Source: Burkholderiales bacterium (GTDB taxonomy: Bacteria; Pseudomonadota; Gammaproteobacteria; Burkholderiales; Burkholderiaceae_C). Taken from it: 10,525 nt of DNA. The stretch covers positions 1 through 10,525 of the forward strand of contig SXSX01000112.1 in the NCBI GenBank assembly GCA_005793295.1, in the 5' to 3' direction. Of this stretch, positions 1 through 6,011 are shown piece after piece (the first letter of the stretch is position 1; each line of letters opens with the position of its first letter). The translations under genes were made by a program, and so were the position numbers. Under the pieces are notes generated by a model. It had not been told where the DNA came from. It did not search any database and saw nothing but the letters and a program-made list of their open reading frames with translations.

Positions 1-438
1 CACGACATCAGCGCCTACAGCTTTCCTGCGATGGCCAAAGCTGCCCTTCCGTTTCTAAGCCCGAAGGCGGCCTTGCTCACACTCACCTACCTTGGCGCTG
101 AACGCATCATCCCGAACTACAACACCATGGGCTTGGCCAAAGCATCGCTGGAGTCATCGGTTCGTTATTTGGCGGAGGCTGTTGGAGCCAAAGGCATTCG
201 GGTCAATGGCATCAGCGCAGGACCGATTAAAACTTTGGCCGCCAGTGGTATCAAAGATTTTGGGCGACTGATGGGAGTGGTCGCTGACGCATCACCCATA
301 CGGCGCAATGTGACGACCGAAGATGTCGGCAACGTCGCCGCATTTTTGATGAGCGACCTCGCCGCGGGGGTGACTGCTGAAATTACCTATGTCGATGGCG
401 GTTTCAGCAAAACCATGGGTGTCATGGCGGAGGGCTAA
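1..438 (+). CDS. fabI: Enoyl-ACP reductase (NADH) FabI, 3' part only
   Basis: This is the C-terminal 145 residues of FabI, the cytoplasmic enzyme that reduces trans-2-enoyl-ACP to acyl-ACP in the last step of each fatty acid elongation cycle. The gene enters the window in frame at base 1. The fragment begins HDISAYSF and carries the FabI form of the short-chain dehydrogenase active site: YLGAERIIPNYNTMGLAK holds two tyrosines ten residues apart (E. coli Tyr146 and Tyr156) and the lysine seven residues after the second (Lys163). Next come RVNGISAGPIKTLAASGIKD and the substrate-binding-loop region, then VDGGFS near the C-terminus, all as in E. coli FabI. The stop is TAA at 436-438. It converges on the decarboxylase gene with only 29 bases between them. 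The identity is recognised from conserved motifs; the N-terminal NADH-binding half lies outside the window. Confidence 0.95.
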   Translation, partial: HDISAYSFPAMAKAALPFLSPKAALLTLTYLGAERIIPNYNTMGLAKASLESSVRYLAEAVGAKGIRVNGISAGPIKTLAASGIKDFGRLMGVVADASPIRRNVTTEDVGNVAAFLMSDLAAGVTAEITYVDGGFSKTMGVMAEG

Positions 439-450
439 CTGAGTTAGCTC
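432..450. terminator. Hairpin between convergent fabI and decarboxylase genes
   Basis: GCTAAC (434-439) and GTTAGC (443-448) form a perfect 6-bp stem around a TGA loop, extended by a G-T wobble and one more G-C pair. It includes the fabI stop codon. No U-tract follows on either strand, so it is at best a weak or bidirectional termination or 3'-end stabilising structure. The position between two converging genes favours a role in ending both transcripts; this is an inference. Confidence 0.4.
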
Positions 451-467
451 CCTGCATCGTTCTCGGC

Positions 468-2753
468 TTAGCGGACGCAGTCCGCAAAGTAACGCTTTTT
501 ACCGTCTGCGCCCTCTTCTTCCACCAGTCCGTGGATATCAGTCTCAAAACCGGGACACTGGGCGTTAAATTCACGAGAGAATTTTAAGTAATCCACAATT
601 TTCTTGTTGAATACTTCCCCAGGAATCAACAAAGGAATGCCCGGAGGGTAAGGGGTAACCAGTCCCACCGTGATTCGGCCTTCTAAGTTGTCGATCTCAA
701 CGCGCTCTGTTTTACGCAAAGCAATGTGGGCGTAAGCATCACTGGGCTTCATCGCGGGGGTGAGGTCGCTTAAGTACATGTCAGTCGTTAAACGGGCGAT
801 GTCGTACTTTGCGTAAAGCTGATGCACATGCTGGCACAGATCTGCCAGTCCCATTTTTTCGTACCGAGGGTGCTTTTGGCAAAACTCGGGCAGCACCCGC
901 CACATGGGCTGATTTTTTGCGTAGTCATCTTTGAACTGCTGCAAAGCGGTCAACATGCTGTTCCAGCGGCCTTTGGTAATGCCGATAGTGAACATGATGA
1001 AAAAGCTGTAAAGCCCCGTTTTTTCAACCACCACGCCGTGCTCGGCTAAAAACTTGGTCACGATACTGGCGGGAATTCCGGTTTTGGCAAACTTACCGTT
1101 CAGGTCCATGCCCGGTGTGACGATGGTCGATTTGATGGGGTCGAGCATGTTAAAGCCCGTCGCCATCTTGCCAAAGCCGTGCCAATTAACACCCGCCTTG
1201 GCTTTGGCTGATTCCCCCTTGATGATCCAGTCATCCGCCCGCCCAATGCCTTCGTCCACCAATTTATCGGGGCCCCAAACCTTGAACCACCAGTCATCGC
1301 CGTATTCTTCATCGACCTTGCGCATCGCCCGGCGAAAGTCCAAAGCTTCGGCAATGCTTTCTTCTACCAAAGCCGTACCCCCGGGCGGCTCCATCATGGC
1401 CGCCGCCACGTCACAGCTGGCAATGATGCTGTACTGCGGGCTGGTCGAGGTGTGCATCAAATAGGCTTCGTTAAACAAATGCTTATCGAGTTTGACCGTT
1501 TGTGAGTCTTGAACCAGCACATGGCTCGCTTGGCTGATACCGGCTAGCAGCTTGTGAATCGACTGGGTTGCATACACCATGGCCTCTTTTGGGCGCGCGC
1601 GGTTTTTACCCATCGAGTGGTAAGTGCCGTAAAACGGGTGGAACGCCGCATGAGGCAGCCAAGCTTCATCAAAATGGATATTTTCCACATACCCATCAAG
1701 CAATCCTTTGACCGTCTCGGTGTTGTACAAAACGCCATCGTAAGTGGACTGCGTGAGGGACAAAACGCGGGGCTTAATCTTGTGGATATCAACTTCCGCA
1801 AGGTGTTCTTTTACGAGTGGGTTCGACTTGATTTTGGCTTTGATCGGTGCCGGCTCAAACTCGCTTTTGGGAATCGGGCCGATGATGCCAAAGTGGTTGC
1901 GCGTGGGTTTCAAGAAAACGGGGATGGCCCCGGTCATGATGATGGCGTGAAGAATCGACTTGTGGCAGTTTCGGTCCACCACCACCACGTCGTTAGGGGC
2001 AACCGTGTGGTGCCAAACCATTTTGTTACTGGTACTGGTTCCGTTGGTCACGAAAAAGCAATGGTCTGCATTAAAAATGCGAGCTGCATTGCGCTCTGAA
2101 GCGGCGACTGGGCCGGTATGGTCAAGCAACTGTCCAAGCTCTTCAACCGCGTTACAAACGTCCGCCCGCAACATGTTTTCACCAAAAAACTGGTGGAACA
2201 TTTGCCCCACTGGGCTTTTAAGGAACGCCACGCCACCAGAGTGCCCCGGGCAATGCCATGAATAGGAGCCATCTTCCGCATAGTCCAAAAGTGCTTTGAA
2301 AAATGGCGGCTGCACGCCTTCTAAGTACCCCTTGGCCTCGCGAATAATGTGACGTGCGACAAACTCAGGGGTGTCTTCAAACATGTGAATAAACCCATGC
2401 AGTTCCCGCAAAATGTCATTGGGAATATGGCGCGAAGTTTTGGTTTCGCCATACACGTAGATCGGAACGTCTAAGTTTTTTCTGCGAACCTCTTCGATGA
2501 AGTGGCGCAAATTCAAAACCGCTGGGTCTAAGTCGGGGCCGGGCGTAAATTCTTCGTCATCAATCGACAAAATAAAGGCACTGGCACGGCTTTGTTGCTG
2601 CGCAAATTGACTTAAGTCGCCATAACTCGTCACGCCCAAGACCTCAAAGCCTTCCGATTCAATGGCCTCGGCCAATGCGCGAATACCTAAACCCGAGGTA
2701 TTCTCGGAACGGAAATCTTCATCAATGATGATGATGGGAAAGCGAAACTTCAT
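468..2753 (-). CDS. PLP-dependent lysine/arginine/ornithine decarboxylase (LdcA/AdiA-type, 761 aa)
   Basis: This is a fold-type I, pyridoxal-phosphate decarboxylase of basic amino acids, expected to turn lysine, arginine or ornithine into a polyamine-type amine while consuming a cytoplasmic proton. Such enzymes serve acid resistance and polyamine supply. Residues 1 to about 130 form the receiver-like wing domain (FPIIIIDEDFRSENTSG at the start). The PLP core has YSWHCPGHSGG, LLDHTGP, NGTSTSNK, DRNCHKS, HFDEAW (Asp362 should bind the pyridine nitrogen) and TQSIHKLLAG, with Lys401 as the Schiff-base lysine. The C-terminal domain has TPYPPGIPLLIPGE and PGFETDIHG. Length matches the 710-760 residue family. 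From memory it resembles Pseudomonas LdcA (lysine) somewhat more than E. coli AdiA, but substrate choice cannot be settled by eye. An in-frame TTG at 2777 exists; the ATG at 2753 is preferred because GGAG lies 7 bases upstream and the protein then begins MKFRFP. Confidence 0.93.
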   Translation of the reverse strand: MKFRFPIIIIDEDFRSENTSGLGIRALAEAIESEGFEVLGVTSYGDLSQFAQQQSRASAFILSIDDEEFTPGPDLDPAVLNLRHFIEEVRRKNLDVPIYVYGETKTSRHIPNDILRELHGFIHMFEDTPEFVARHIIREAKGYLEGVQPPFFKALLDYAEDGSYSWHCPGHSGGVAFLKSPVGQMFHQFFGENMLRADVCNAVEELGQLLDHTGPVAASERNAARIFNADHCFFVTNGTSTSNKMVWHHTVAPNDVVVVDRNCHKSILHAIIMTGAIPVFLKPTRNHFGIIGPIPKSEFEPAPIKAKIKSNPLVKEHLAEVDIHKIKPRVLSLTQSTYDGVLYNTETVKGLLDGYVENIHFDEAWLPHAAFHPFYGTYHSMGKNRARPKEAMVYATQSIHKLLAGISQASHVLVQDSQTVKLDKHLFNEAYLMHTSTSPQYSIIASCDVAAAMMEPPGGTALVEESIAEALDFRRAMRKVDEEYGDDWWFKVWGPDKLVDEGIGRADDWIIKGESAKAKAGVNWHGFGKMATGFNMLDPIKSTIVTPGMDLNGKFAKTGIPASIVTKFLAEHGVVVEKTGLYSFFIMFTIGITKGRWNSMLTALQQFKDDYAKNQPMWRVLPEFCQKHPRYEKMGLADLCQHVHQLYAKYDIARLTTDMYLSDLTPAMKPSDAYAHIALRKTERVEIDNLEGRITVGLVTPYPPGIPLLIPGEVFNKKIVDYLKFSREFNAQCPGFETDIHGLVEEEGADGKKRYFADCVR

Positions 2754-2760
2754 CAGGGGA

Positions 2761-2764
2761 CTCC
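2761..2764 (-). promoter_or_regulatory. Ribosome binding site of the decarboxylase
   Basis: On the minus strand GGAG is followed by seven bases and the ATG at 2753. This decides the start against the upstream in-frame TTG at 2777, which would place the GGAG inside the coding region. Confidence 0.7.
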
Positions 2765-2777
2765 AACGGCAAGCCAA

Positions 2778-2804
2778 ATAATACGAATGAGCGCGAAGTG
2801 TAAG
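2778..2804 (-). promoter_or_regulatory. Candidate promoter of the decarboxylase gene
   Basis: On the minus strand TATTAT (2783-2778, five of six bases of the -10 consensus) lies 15 bases after CTTACA (2804-2799, four of six of the -35 consensus). Transcription would begin near 2771 and give a short leader of about 18 bases containing the GGAG. The 15-base spacer is shorter than the usual 17, so this is a tentative call. Confidence 0.3.
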
Positions 2805-2876
2805 GACTAAATCCCCCTGCGCTGCTGCATTGCATCAATTTTTGCCGCCATGTGTGGCTTTGAGGTGACGCAATCG

Positions 2877-2901
2877 AAAAAAAATGGGGTTTAACAGCCC
2901 C
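2877..2901 (-). terminator. Rho-independent terminator candidate after the serine hydrolase gene
   Basis: Read on the minus strand, GGGG (2901-2898) and CCCC (2889-2886) form a short stem around an 8-base loop, followed by one A and then a run of eight Ts (2884-2877). It lies 82 bases past the stop of the hydrolase gene and would separate it from the decarboxylase transcript. The stem is only four G-C pairs, so efficiency is uncertain. Confidence 0.45.
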
Positions 2902-2982
2902 TTTCTTGCGTTTTGGTTAAAGTCACACTTCGTGCTTGAATCCGTCTTTCTTCTGTGGATGAACGTTGGGAGACTGTTGAAA

Positions 2983-4200
2983 TCAGCTATTTAATTTGGT
3001 GGATGCCACAAACAAAGGAAACAAATCCCCCGTCCAAGGGCCCACCTCATCGCTAACAGAGGTGTGAATCAAGACGGTTTCGGTTTCCATATCTCTCAAC
3101 ACTTTTTGACCGAGTGCGCCATTCATCGCCAGCCATCGGCCTTGTGGATGGTTATGCCAGAAAAAGTTTTTATAGCCCGTATTCGGACGGGCTTTACCGT
3201 AAGCTACTTGCGCATCTTGGGTGCCGTGTTTGGTGCAGTCCTCAATCCACGATTTGCTCACCACTTGCGTGGACCCCATTCGTCCTTTTTGAGCTACTAA
3301 TTGCGCTAAGCGGGCCCAGTCACGCAATTGGGCACCAAAGCCTACGCAGTTGAATTCAAAGCCCTGCGAATCGGTAAGCAACGTGGCCTTACCCTCTGCC
3401 CCCATAGGTTGCCATAAATGGTGCTGCGCAAACTGCGCCAAAGTTTGTTGACTCGCGCTGCGTATCACCATACCAATGGTCAAGGGACACAACTCGGTGT
3501 AATTGAATCGTATGCCGGGTTCTTCCTTCTTGTCTTTCCAACCGATCACAACACGGCCAACGGATGTAGGGCCAGGTGACAACAATGCTGGGACATCAAT
3601 GCGGTAGGGATCACGCTCGTGCACCACATCCACCCCGCTGGACATGTTAAGCAAATGGCGCATCGCAATGCCACCGAGCAAAGTGCCTTGTAATTGCGGA
3701 ACATACTTTTCTGGGAGATCATCAATACTCTGGATGAAGCCTTTATCTAATGCAATGCCCATCAACAAAGAGGTTACGCTTTTGGCCATGGACCAACTTT
3801 GAAAACGCATCTCAGGTTTTCTCTCCATTCGATATTCTTCAACAAAGATTTTTCCTTTGCGCGCAATAAGTAATCCAGTCGTAGGCCACCGATTCAAATA
3901 GTCTTCAATGGTTTGAGTGGTCTGCCCTGGGAATCTAAATTTTTTAGCGTCTATCAATTGAAGGTCTAAGGGGGAAACTCCTACTCCCGGCTCGATGCTA
4001 TTGAACTTAAACATCTGTTCAAAGCCACCAGAAAAATTTCCCACGCGATTCGGTTTGTATTGCCATCGACGCTCGAAAACCGAACCCGAGGGATAGGACA
4101 GTTCAGCCCCCCATGTTTCTGTTGTAGCGCGCAGCAGGGGGGAAGCTAGGGCCCCTATTGCAAACACAGGGGCGGCACTGATGACTTGTCTTCTTTTCAT
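2983..4200 (-). CDS. Exported serine hydrolase, beta-lactamase/class C (6-aminohexanoate-dimer hydrolase-like) family
   Basis: This 405-residue protein has the beta-lactamase/DD-peptidase fold used by penicillin-binding-protein-like esterases and amidases. The catalytic motif SMAK is at residues 137-140 (Ser137 nucleophile, Lys140), in the context SWSMAKSVTSLL. The second motif is the tyrosine in FNYTEL (Tyr234). LLNMSSGVD (183-191) is the conserved helix-turn of this family, and NGALGQ (360-365) stands where the third motif is expected. The N-terminus MKRRQVISAAPVFAIGALAS, with twin arginines followed by a hydrophobic stretch and a possible cut near residue 25, looks like a Tat or Sec signal, so the enzyme probably acts in the periplasm. 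SMAKS is also seen in NylB-type amide hydrolases, but the natural substrate cannot be inferred. No clear Shine-Dalgarno sequence precedes the ATG at 4200. The gene seems to be transcribed alone. Confidence 0.88.
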   Translation of the reverse strand: MKRRQVISAAPVFAIGALASPLLRATTETWGAELSYPSGSVFERRWQYKPNRVGNFSGGFEQMFKFNSIEPGVGVSPLDLQLIDAKKFRFPGQTTQTIEDYLNRWPTTGLLIARKGKIFVEEYRMERKPEMRFQSWSMAKSVTSLLMGIALDKGFIQSIDDLPEKYVPQLQGTLLGGIAMRHLLNMSSGVDVVHERDPYRIDVPALLSPGPTSVGRVVIGWKDKKEEPGIRFNYTELCPLTIGMVIRSASQQTLAQFAQHHLWQPMGAEGKATLLTDSQGFEFNCVGFGAQLRDWARLAQLVAQKGRMGSTQVVSKSWIEDCTKHGTQDAQVAYGKARPNTGYKNFFWHNHPQGRWLAMNGALGQKVLRDMETETVLIHTSVSDEVGPWTGDLFPLFVASTKLNS

Positions 4201-4267
4201 ATAAACAGCTTAGCAGAAATTGCCTTCAATAAACTCGCAAAGTTTGGAGTCTCTTCAAAACCCGGTG

Positions 4268-4414
4268 CGACTCACCCACATCAGCAACGGCAAGATGCAC
4301 GAGGTCAATGTGCTGGAAATCTTGGTCTTGGAGCCAGGGGCCTTCTATGTGATGGATCGCTGCTACGTCGACTTTGCTCCTCAGTTTCAAAAGCATCAGA
4401 CCGGCGCCCATTGA
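4268..4414 (+). pseudogene. IS4-family transposase remnant (DDE_Tnp_1 type)
   Basis: One frame reads RLTHISNGKMHEVNVLE, then GAFYVMDRCYVDF and KHQTGA, and ends at a TGA at 4412-4414. This matches the segment of IS4-type transposases around the second catalytic aspartate, typically DGKxHDVNVLD followed by GAFYVMDRGYxDF and HQAGAFFV. Only about 48 of the usual 350-450 residues are present. The codons before about 4268 do not continue the family pattern, and neither do those after the stop. The glycine after the catalytic Asp-Arg pair has become cysteine. No terminal inverted repeats or target duplication were found. It is an old insertion scar lying between the hydrolase start and the zeta-like operon. 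Confidence 0.7.
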
Positions 4415-4523
4415 CCCAGAATGCTTGGTCAATTGATCACTGAAATGATGCCAAATCAAGCAAGTCCTTCTTCTTGGTTTTTCAAGCAGGCAAGCAAAGA
4501 GAATTCACCTGTATCTCCCTCGG

Positions 4524-4552
4524 TTGGCAAGTGGCCCTGCAGAGCATAAAAT
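4524..4552 (+). promoter_or_regulatory. Sigma70-type promoter of the zeta-like operon
   Basis: TTGGCA (4524-4529, five of six) and TAAAAT (4547-4552, five of six) are separated by exactly 17 bases. Transcription should begin near 4559, only about 14 bases before the TTG at 4573. This both explains expression of the operon and argues against any translation start upstream of the promoter. It is the best promoter match I found in the window. Confidence 0.6.
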
Positions 4553-4572
4553 CACAAAAACACGAGCCAAAC

Positions 4573-5085
4573 TTGAAAAAAATCATCATCATTGCAGGAG
4601 CCAACGGAGCTGGAAAAACCACCTTTGCCCGGGACTTTTTACCTGCTGAAGCCCAAACGCTCAGGTTTATCAATGCGGATTTGATTGCTGCAGGTTTGGC
4701 TCCATTCAATCCGGAGTCAGCATCCTTCAAGGCCGGGCGCCTGATGCTGGAAGAAATTGATGAGTGCGTGGATGCTGGACACAGCTTTGCTTTTGAAACC
4801 ACGCTGTCAGGACTGACGTACTTGAAAAAGATCGCGGTCTGGCAACACTTTGGCTACCAAGTTAAGCTGTGGTTCTTGTCATTGCCCAATGAAGACATCG
4901 CGGTTGCAAGGGTCGCAAGCCGTGTTGCGCAAGGCGGGCACAATATTCCTGAAGACGTTATTCGCAGACGTTTCAAGGCAGGCCTAGAAAACTTCCATGA
5001 GCGTTACAGCAAGGTTGTGGACTCATGGGCGTTTTATGACAGCTCTGGCATGCACCCTAGGTTAATTGACTGGAGTAATAAATGA
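4573..5085 (+). CDS. Zeta-toxin-like P-loop kinase (170 aa)
   Basis: This small P-loop NTPase belongs to the zeta-toxin-like (AAA_33-like) group, whose toxic members phosphorylate UDP-N-acetylglucosamine and block wall synthesis. After MKKIIII comes the Walker A motif GANGAGKTT (residues 9-17, Lys15). NADLIAAGLAP (35-44) supplies Asp36, the likely base. FAFETTLSG (72-80) supplies Glu75. RVASRVAQGGHNIPEDVIRRRF (113-134) is the arginine-rich lid typical of the family. The frame stays open to a TTG at 4474, but that lies upstream of the promoter. TTG at 4573 is chosen because the Walker A strand starts directly after it and no in-frame ATG comes before the Walker A region. Only a weak GAG precedes it. 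The stop overlaps the next ATG as ATGA, so the two proteins are translationally coupled. A toxin role is inferred; such kinases may have other small-molecule substrates. Confidence 0.82.
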   Translation: MKKIIIIAGANGAGKTTFARDFLPAEAQTLRFINADLIAAGLAPFNPESASFKAGRLMLEEIDECVDAGHSFAFETTLSGLTYLKKIAVWQHFGYQVKLWFLSLPNEDIAVARVASRVAQGGHNIPEDVIRRRFKAGLENFHERYSKVVDSWAFYDSSGMHPRLIDWSNK

Positions 5086-5288
5086 ACACCAAAGACATTC
5101 GCACTTCCACTGATCCAGATTTGGCAGGCTCATATGCGGCCATGGAACGTGCAGCACGTGCAGCCCAAGATCTAGCTATTAAAACTAAAACGGGTATCGT
5201 TGTTGCAGTAGATGGCAAGAACGTTGAATTGACTGCAGCTGATTTGATCAAACTGCGCAACCAAGAAGCACAACAGTCACATCAATGA
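5082..5288 (+). CDS. Small partner protein of the zeta-like kinase (putative antitoxin, 68 aa)
   Basis: This short, soluble, partly helical protein starts four bases inside the kinase gene, with GGAG (5072-5075) six bases before its ATG. Features are TSTDPDLAGS near residues 8-17, an alanine-rich helix MERAARAAQDLA, a short strand-like stretch GIVVAVDGKNVEL and a charged tail. From memory, similar small proteins follow zeta-like P-loop kinases in other proteobacteria, which suggests a conserved pair. I do not know a characterised function. An antitoxin role is inferred from coupling alone, and the order (kinase first) is the reverse of epsilon-zeta and PezA-PezT. There is no membrane segment and no obvious DNA-binding motif. 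Confidence 0.75.
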   Translation: MNTKDIRTSTDPDLAGSYAAMERAARAAQDLAIKTKTGIVVAVDGKNVELTAADLIKLRNQEAQQSHQ

Positions 5289-5309
5289 ACTGATACATGC
5301 CATGCATAT

Positions 5310-5333
5310 AGTCAGCTTCGCGCTGGCTTTTTT
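5310..5333 (+). terminator. Rho-independent terminator of the zeta-like operon
   Basis: GTCAGC (5311-5316) pairs with GCTGGC (5322-5327), with one T-G wobble, around the loop TTCGC. An outer A-T pair extends the stem, and six Ts follow (5328-5333). It begins 22 bases after the stop of the 68-residue gene. This is a compact, convincing intrinsic terminator for the two-gene operon. Confidence 0.8.
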
Positions 5334-5461
5334 GTGAGCCTTACTTTCAAGCGCAAGATGTATGTTGCTTGCTGTGGGCTCAGTACGGATTTCACAGCAT
5401 CCAGTCTGGCCTCAGTCAGGTCAAGAGCGCAACCTGAAATTCAATCAAACTTATCTACGAA

Positions 5462-5671
5462 TCACTTCCAGCGCAGATCTAACTTGCGGTGGTGTGCTGC
5501 GCAATCGCGCAAGTAAAGGTTAATCAGGCTTTGGTATGGAATACCAACTTGCTCCGAAATTCCTTTGAAATATCCAATAGAGTCCTCATCCAAGCGGATG
5601 GTGATCTGCTTCTTTAGCTGTGAAGCGTAAGGATTTTTACGCGCTTGGCTGAAATCGTATTCTTTTCTCAT
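5462..5671 (-). CDS. brnA: BrnA-type antitoxin (ribbon-helix-helix, 69 aa)
   Basis: BrnA proteins bind and neutralise the ribonuclease toxin BrnT and repress their own operon. The sequence shows the family's N-terminal toxin-binding arm, YDFSQARKNPYASQLKKQ (residues 5-22). A ribbon-helix-helix DNA-binding region follows: ITIRLDEDSIGYFKGISEQ then GIPYQSLINLYLRDCA. The end LDLRWK is close to the usual C-terminus. The length, 69 residues, is normal for a short BrnA. The ATG at 5671 has a weak AAAGA upstream. The brnT reading frame stops 13 bases before it, the usual arrangement. The antitoxin looks intact although its toxin gene is not, so it is an orphan that may still act as a repressor or neutralise related toxins in trans. 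Confidence 0.85.
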   Translation of the reverse strand: MRKEYDFSQARKNPYASQLKKQITIRLDEDSIGYFKGISEQVGIPYQSLINLYLRDCAAHHRKLDLRWK

Positions 5672-5684
5672 AGTGCATCTTTAA

Positions 5685-5868
5685 TCAATATTGCTTAGAT
5701 TCATACGCTGAAGCTTTTCGTGCAGAAATAATGCGGATCACATTGCCCTTTTCTCGATAGCAATGGCAAACCAAAACAACTTTTAGTGAGCTACTTAAAC
5801 CCAATAAAACAAATCTTTCCTCATCTTCGGAGTGATCAGGATCATCAATCAAATTTAATTTCACTCAT
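5685..5868 (-). pseudogene. brnT: brnT toxin gene with internal deletion and frameshift
   Basis: BrnT is a small RNase toxin of about 90 residues. The ATG at 5868 begins MSEIKFD, which matches the BrnT start, and then meets TGA at once. In the next frame the sequence resumes DDPDHSEDEERFVLLGLSSS, continues through VVLVCHCYREKGNVIRIISA and ends RKASAYESKQY at the TGA 5685-5687. These are the C-terminal two thirds of BrnT, including the RIISARKA strand. What is missing is the segment normally reading W-D-x-x-K and K-H-G-V-S-F, roughly 30-35 codons. The join therefore removed about 100 bases and shifted the frame, leaving no full toxin. Catalytic residues in the lost KHGVSF region are absent. 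The 184-base remnant compares with about 280 for an intact gene. The deletion size is inferred from family memory. Confidence 0.8.
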
Positions 5869-5883
5869 AATTACACTGTAGTT
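5869..5883. promoter_or_regulatory. Dyad just upstream of brnT remnant, candidate BrnA operator
   Basis: The stretch ATTACA-C-TGTAGT is an inverted repeat of seven positions per arm, one mismatched (T against G), centred on 5876. It ends directly at the brnT start codon. BrnA and related ribbon-helix-helix antitoxins repress their own promoters through short palindromes at this place, so this is a plausible operator. I could not find a convincing -35/-10 pair beside it. Confidence 0.35.
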
Positions 5884-5919
5884 TATTTTTTGGATTCTCG
5901 CAATAGCTTGATTCGATAG

Positions 5920-5934
5920 CTGGTTCAAAACCAG
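5920..5934. repeat. Perfect 6-bp inverted repeat in the brnT upstream region
   Basis: CTGGTT and AACCAG surround a CAA loop. It lies in the AT-rich spacer between the brnT remnant and the Sel1-repeat gene, with no U-tract on either side. It may be part of the brnTA control region or a degenerate structural element; its function is unknown. Confidence 0.35.
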
Positions 5935-5981
5935 TGACCAATAAGTCCTAACAAGAAAAATTGATTTAAAAGTACATGGGT

Positions 5982-6005
5982 AAAACAGCGCTGCAAGCCA
6001 ACGCT
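5982..6005 (-). terminator. Weak intrinsic terminator after the Sel1-repeat gene
   Basis: On the minus strand AGCGTTG (6005-5999) pairs with CAGCGCT (5993-5987), with one T-G wobble, around the loop GCTTG. One base later comes a run of four Ts (5985-5982). It starts seven bases after the stop codon of the Sel1-repeat gene. The short T-run makes it moderate at best. Confidence 0.45.
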
Positions 6006-6011
6006 AAGCAA

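Noticed and set aside
2754..2777. Eight-residue N-terminal extension of the decarboxylase from a TTG at 2777
   Set aside because: It would place the GGAG ribosome binding site within the coding region and add residues before the usual wing-domain start.
4186..4443. Overlapping open frames on both strands across the IS remnant
   Set aside because: Only the frame with the IS4 transposase motif is recognisable; the others are low-complexity shadows without family features.
5334..5461. Minus-strand open stretch reading ALDLTEARLDAVKSVLSPQQ and beyond, and a 60-codon plus-strand frame
   Set aside because: The minus frame is about 44 codons, has no ATG or ribosome site and resembles no family I know. 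The plus frame lacks support too. I see nothing clear in this 128-base spacer.
5920..5934. tRNA T-arm-like sequence GGTTCAAAACC
   Set aside because: No acceptor, D or anticodon arms could be fitted around it on either strand; it is only a short palindrome.
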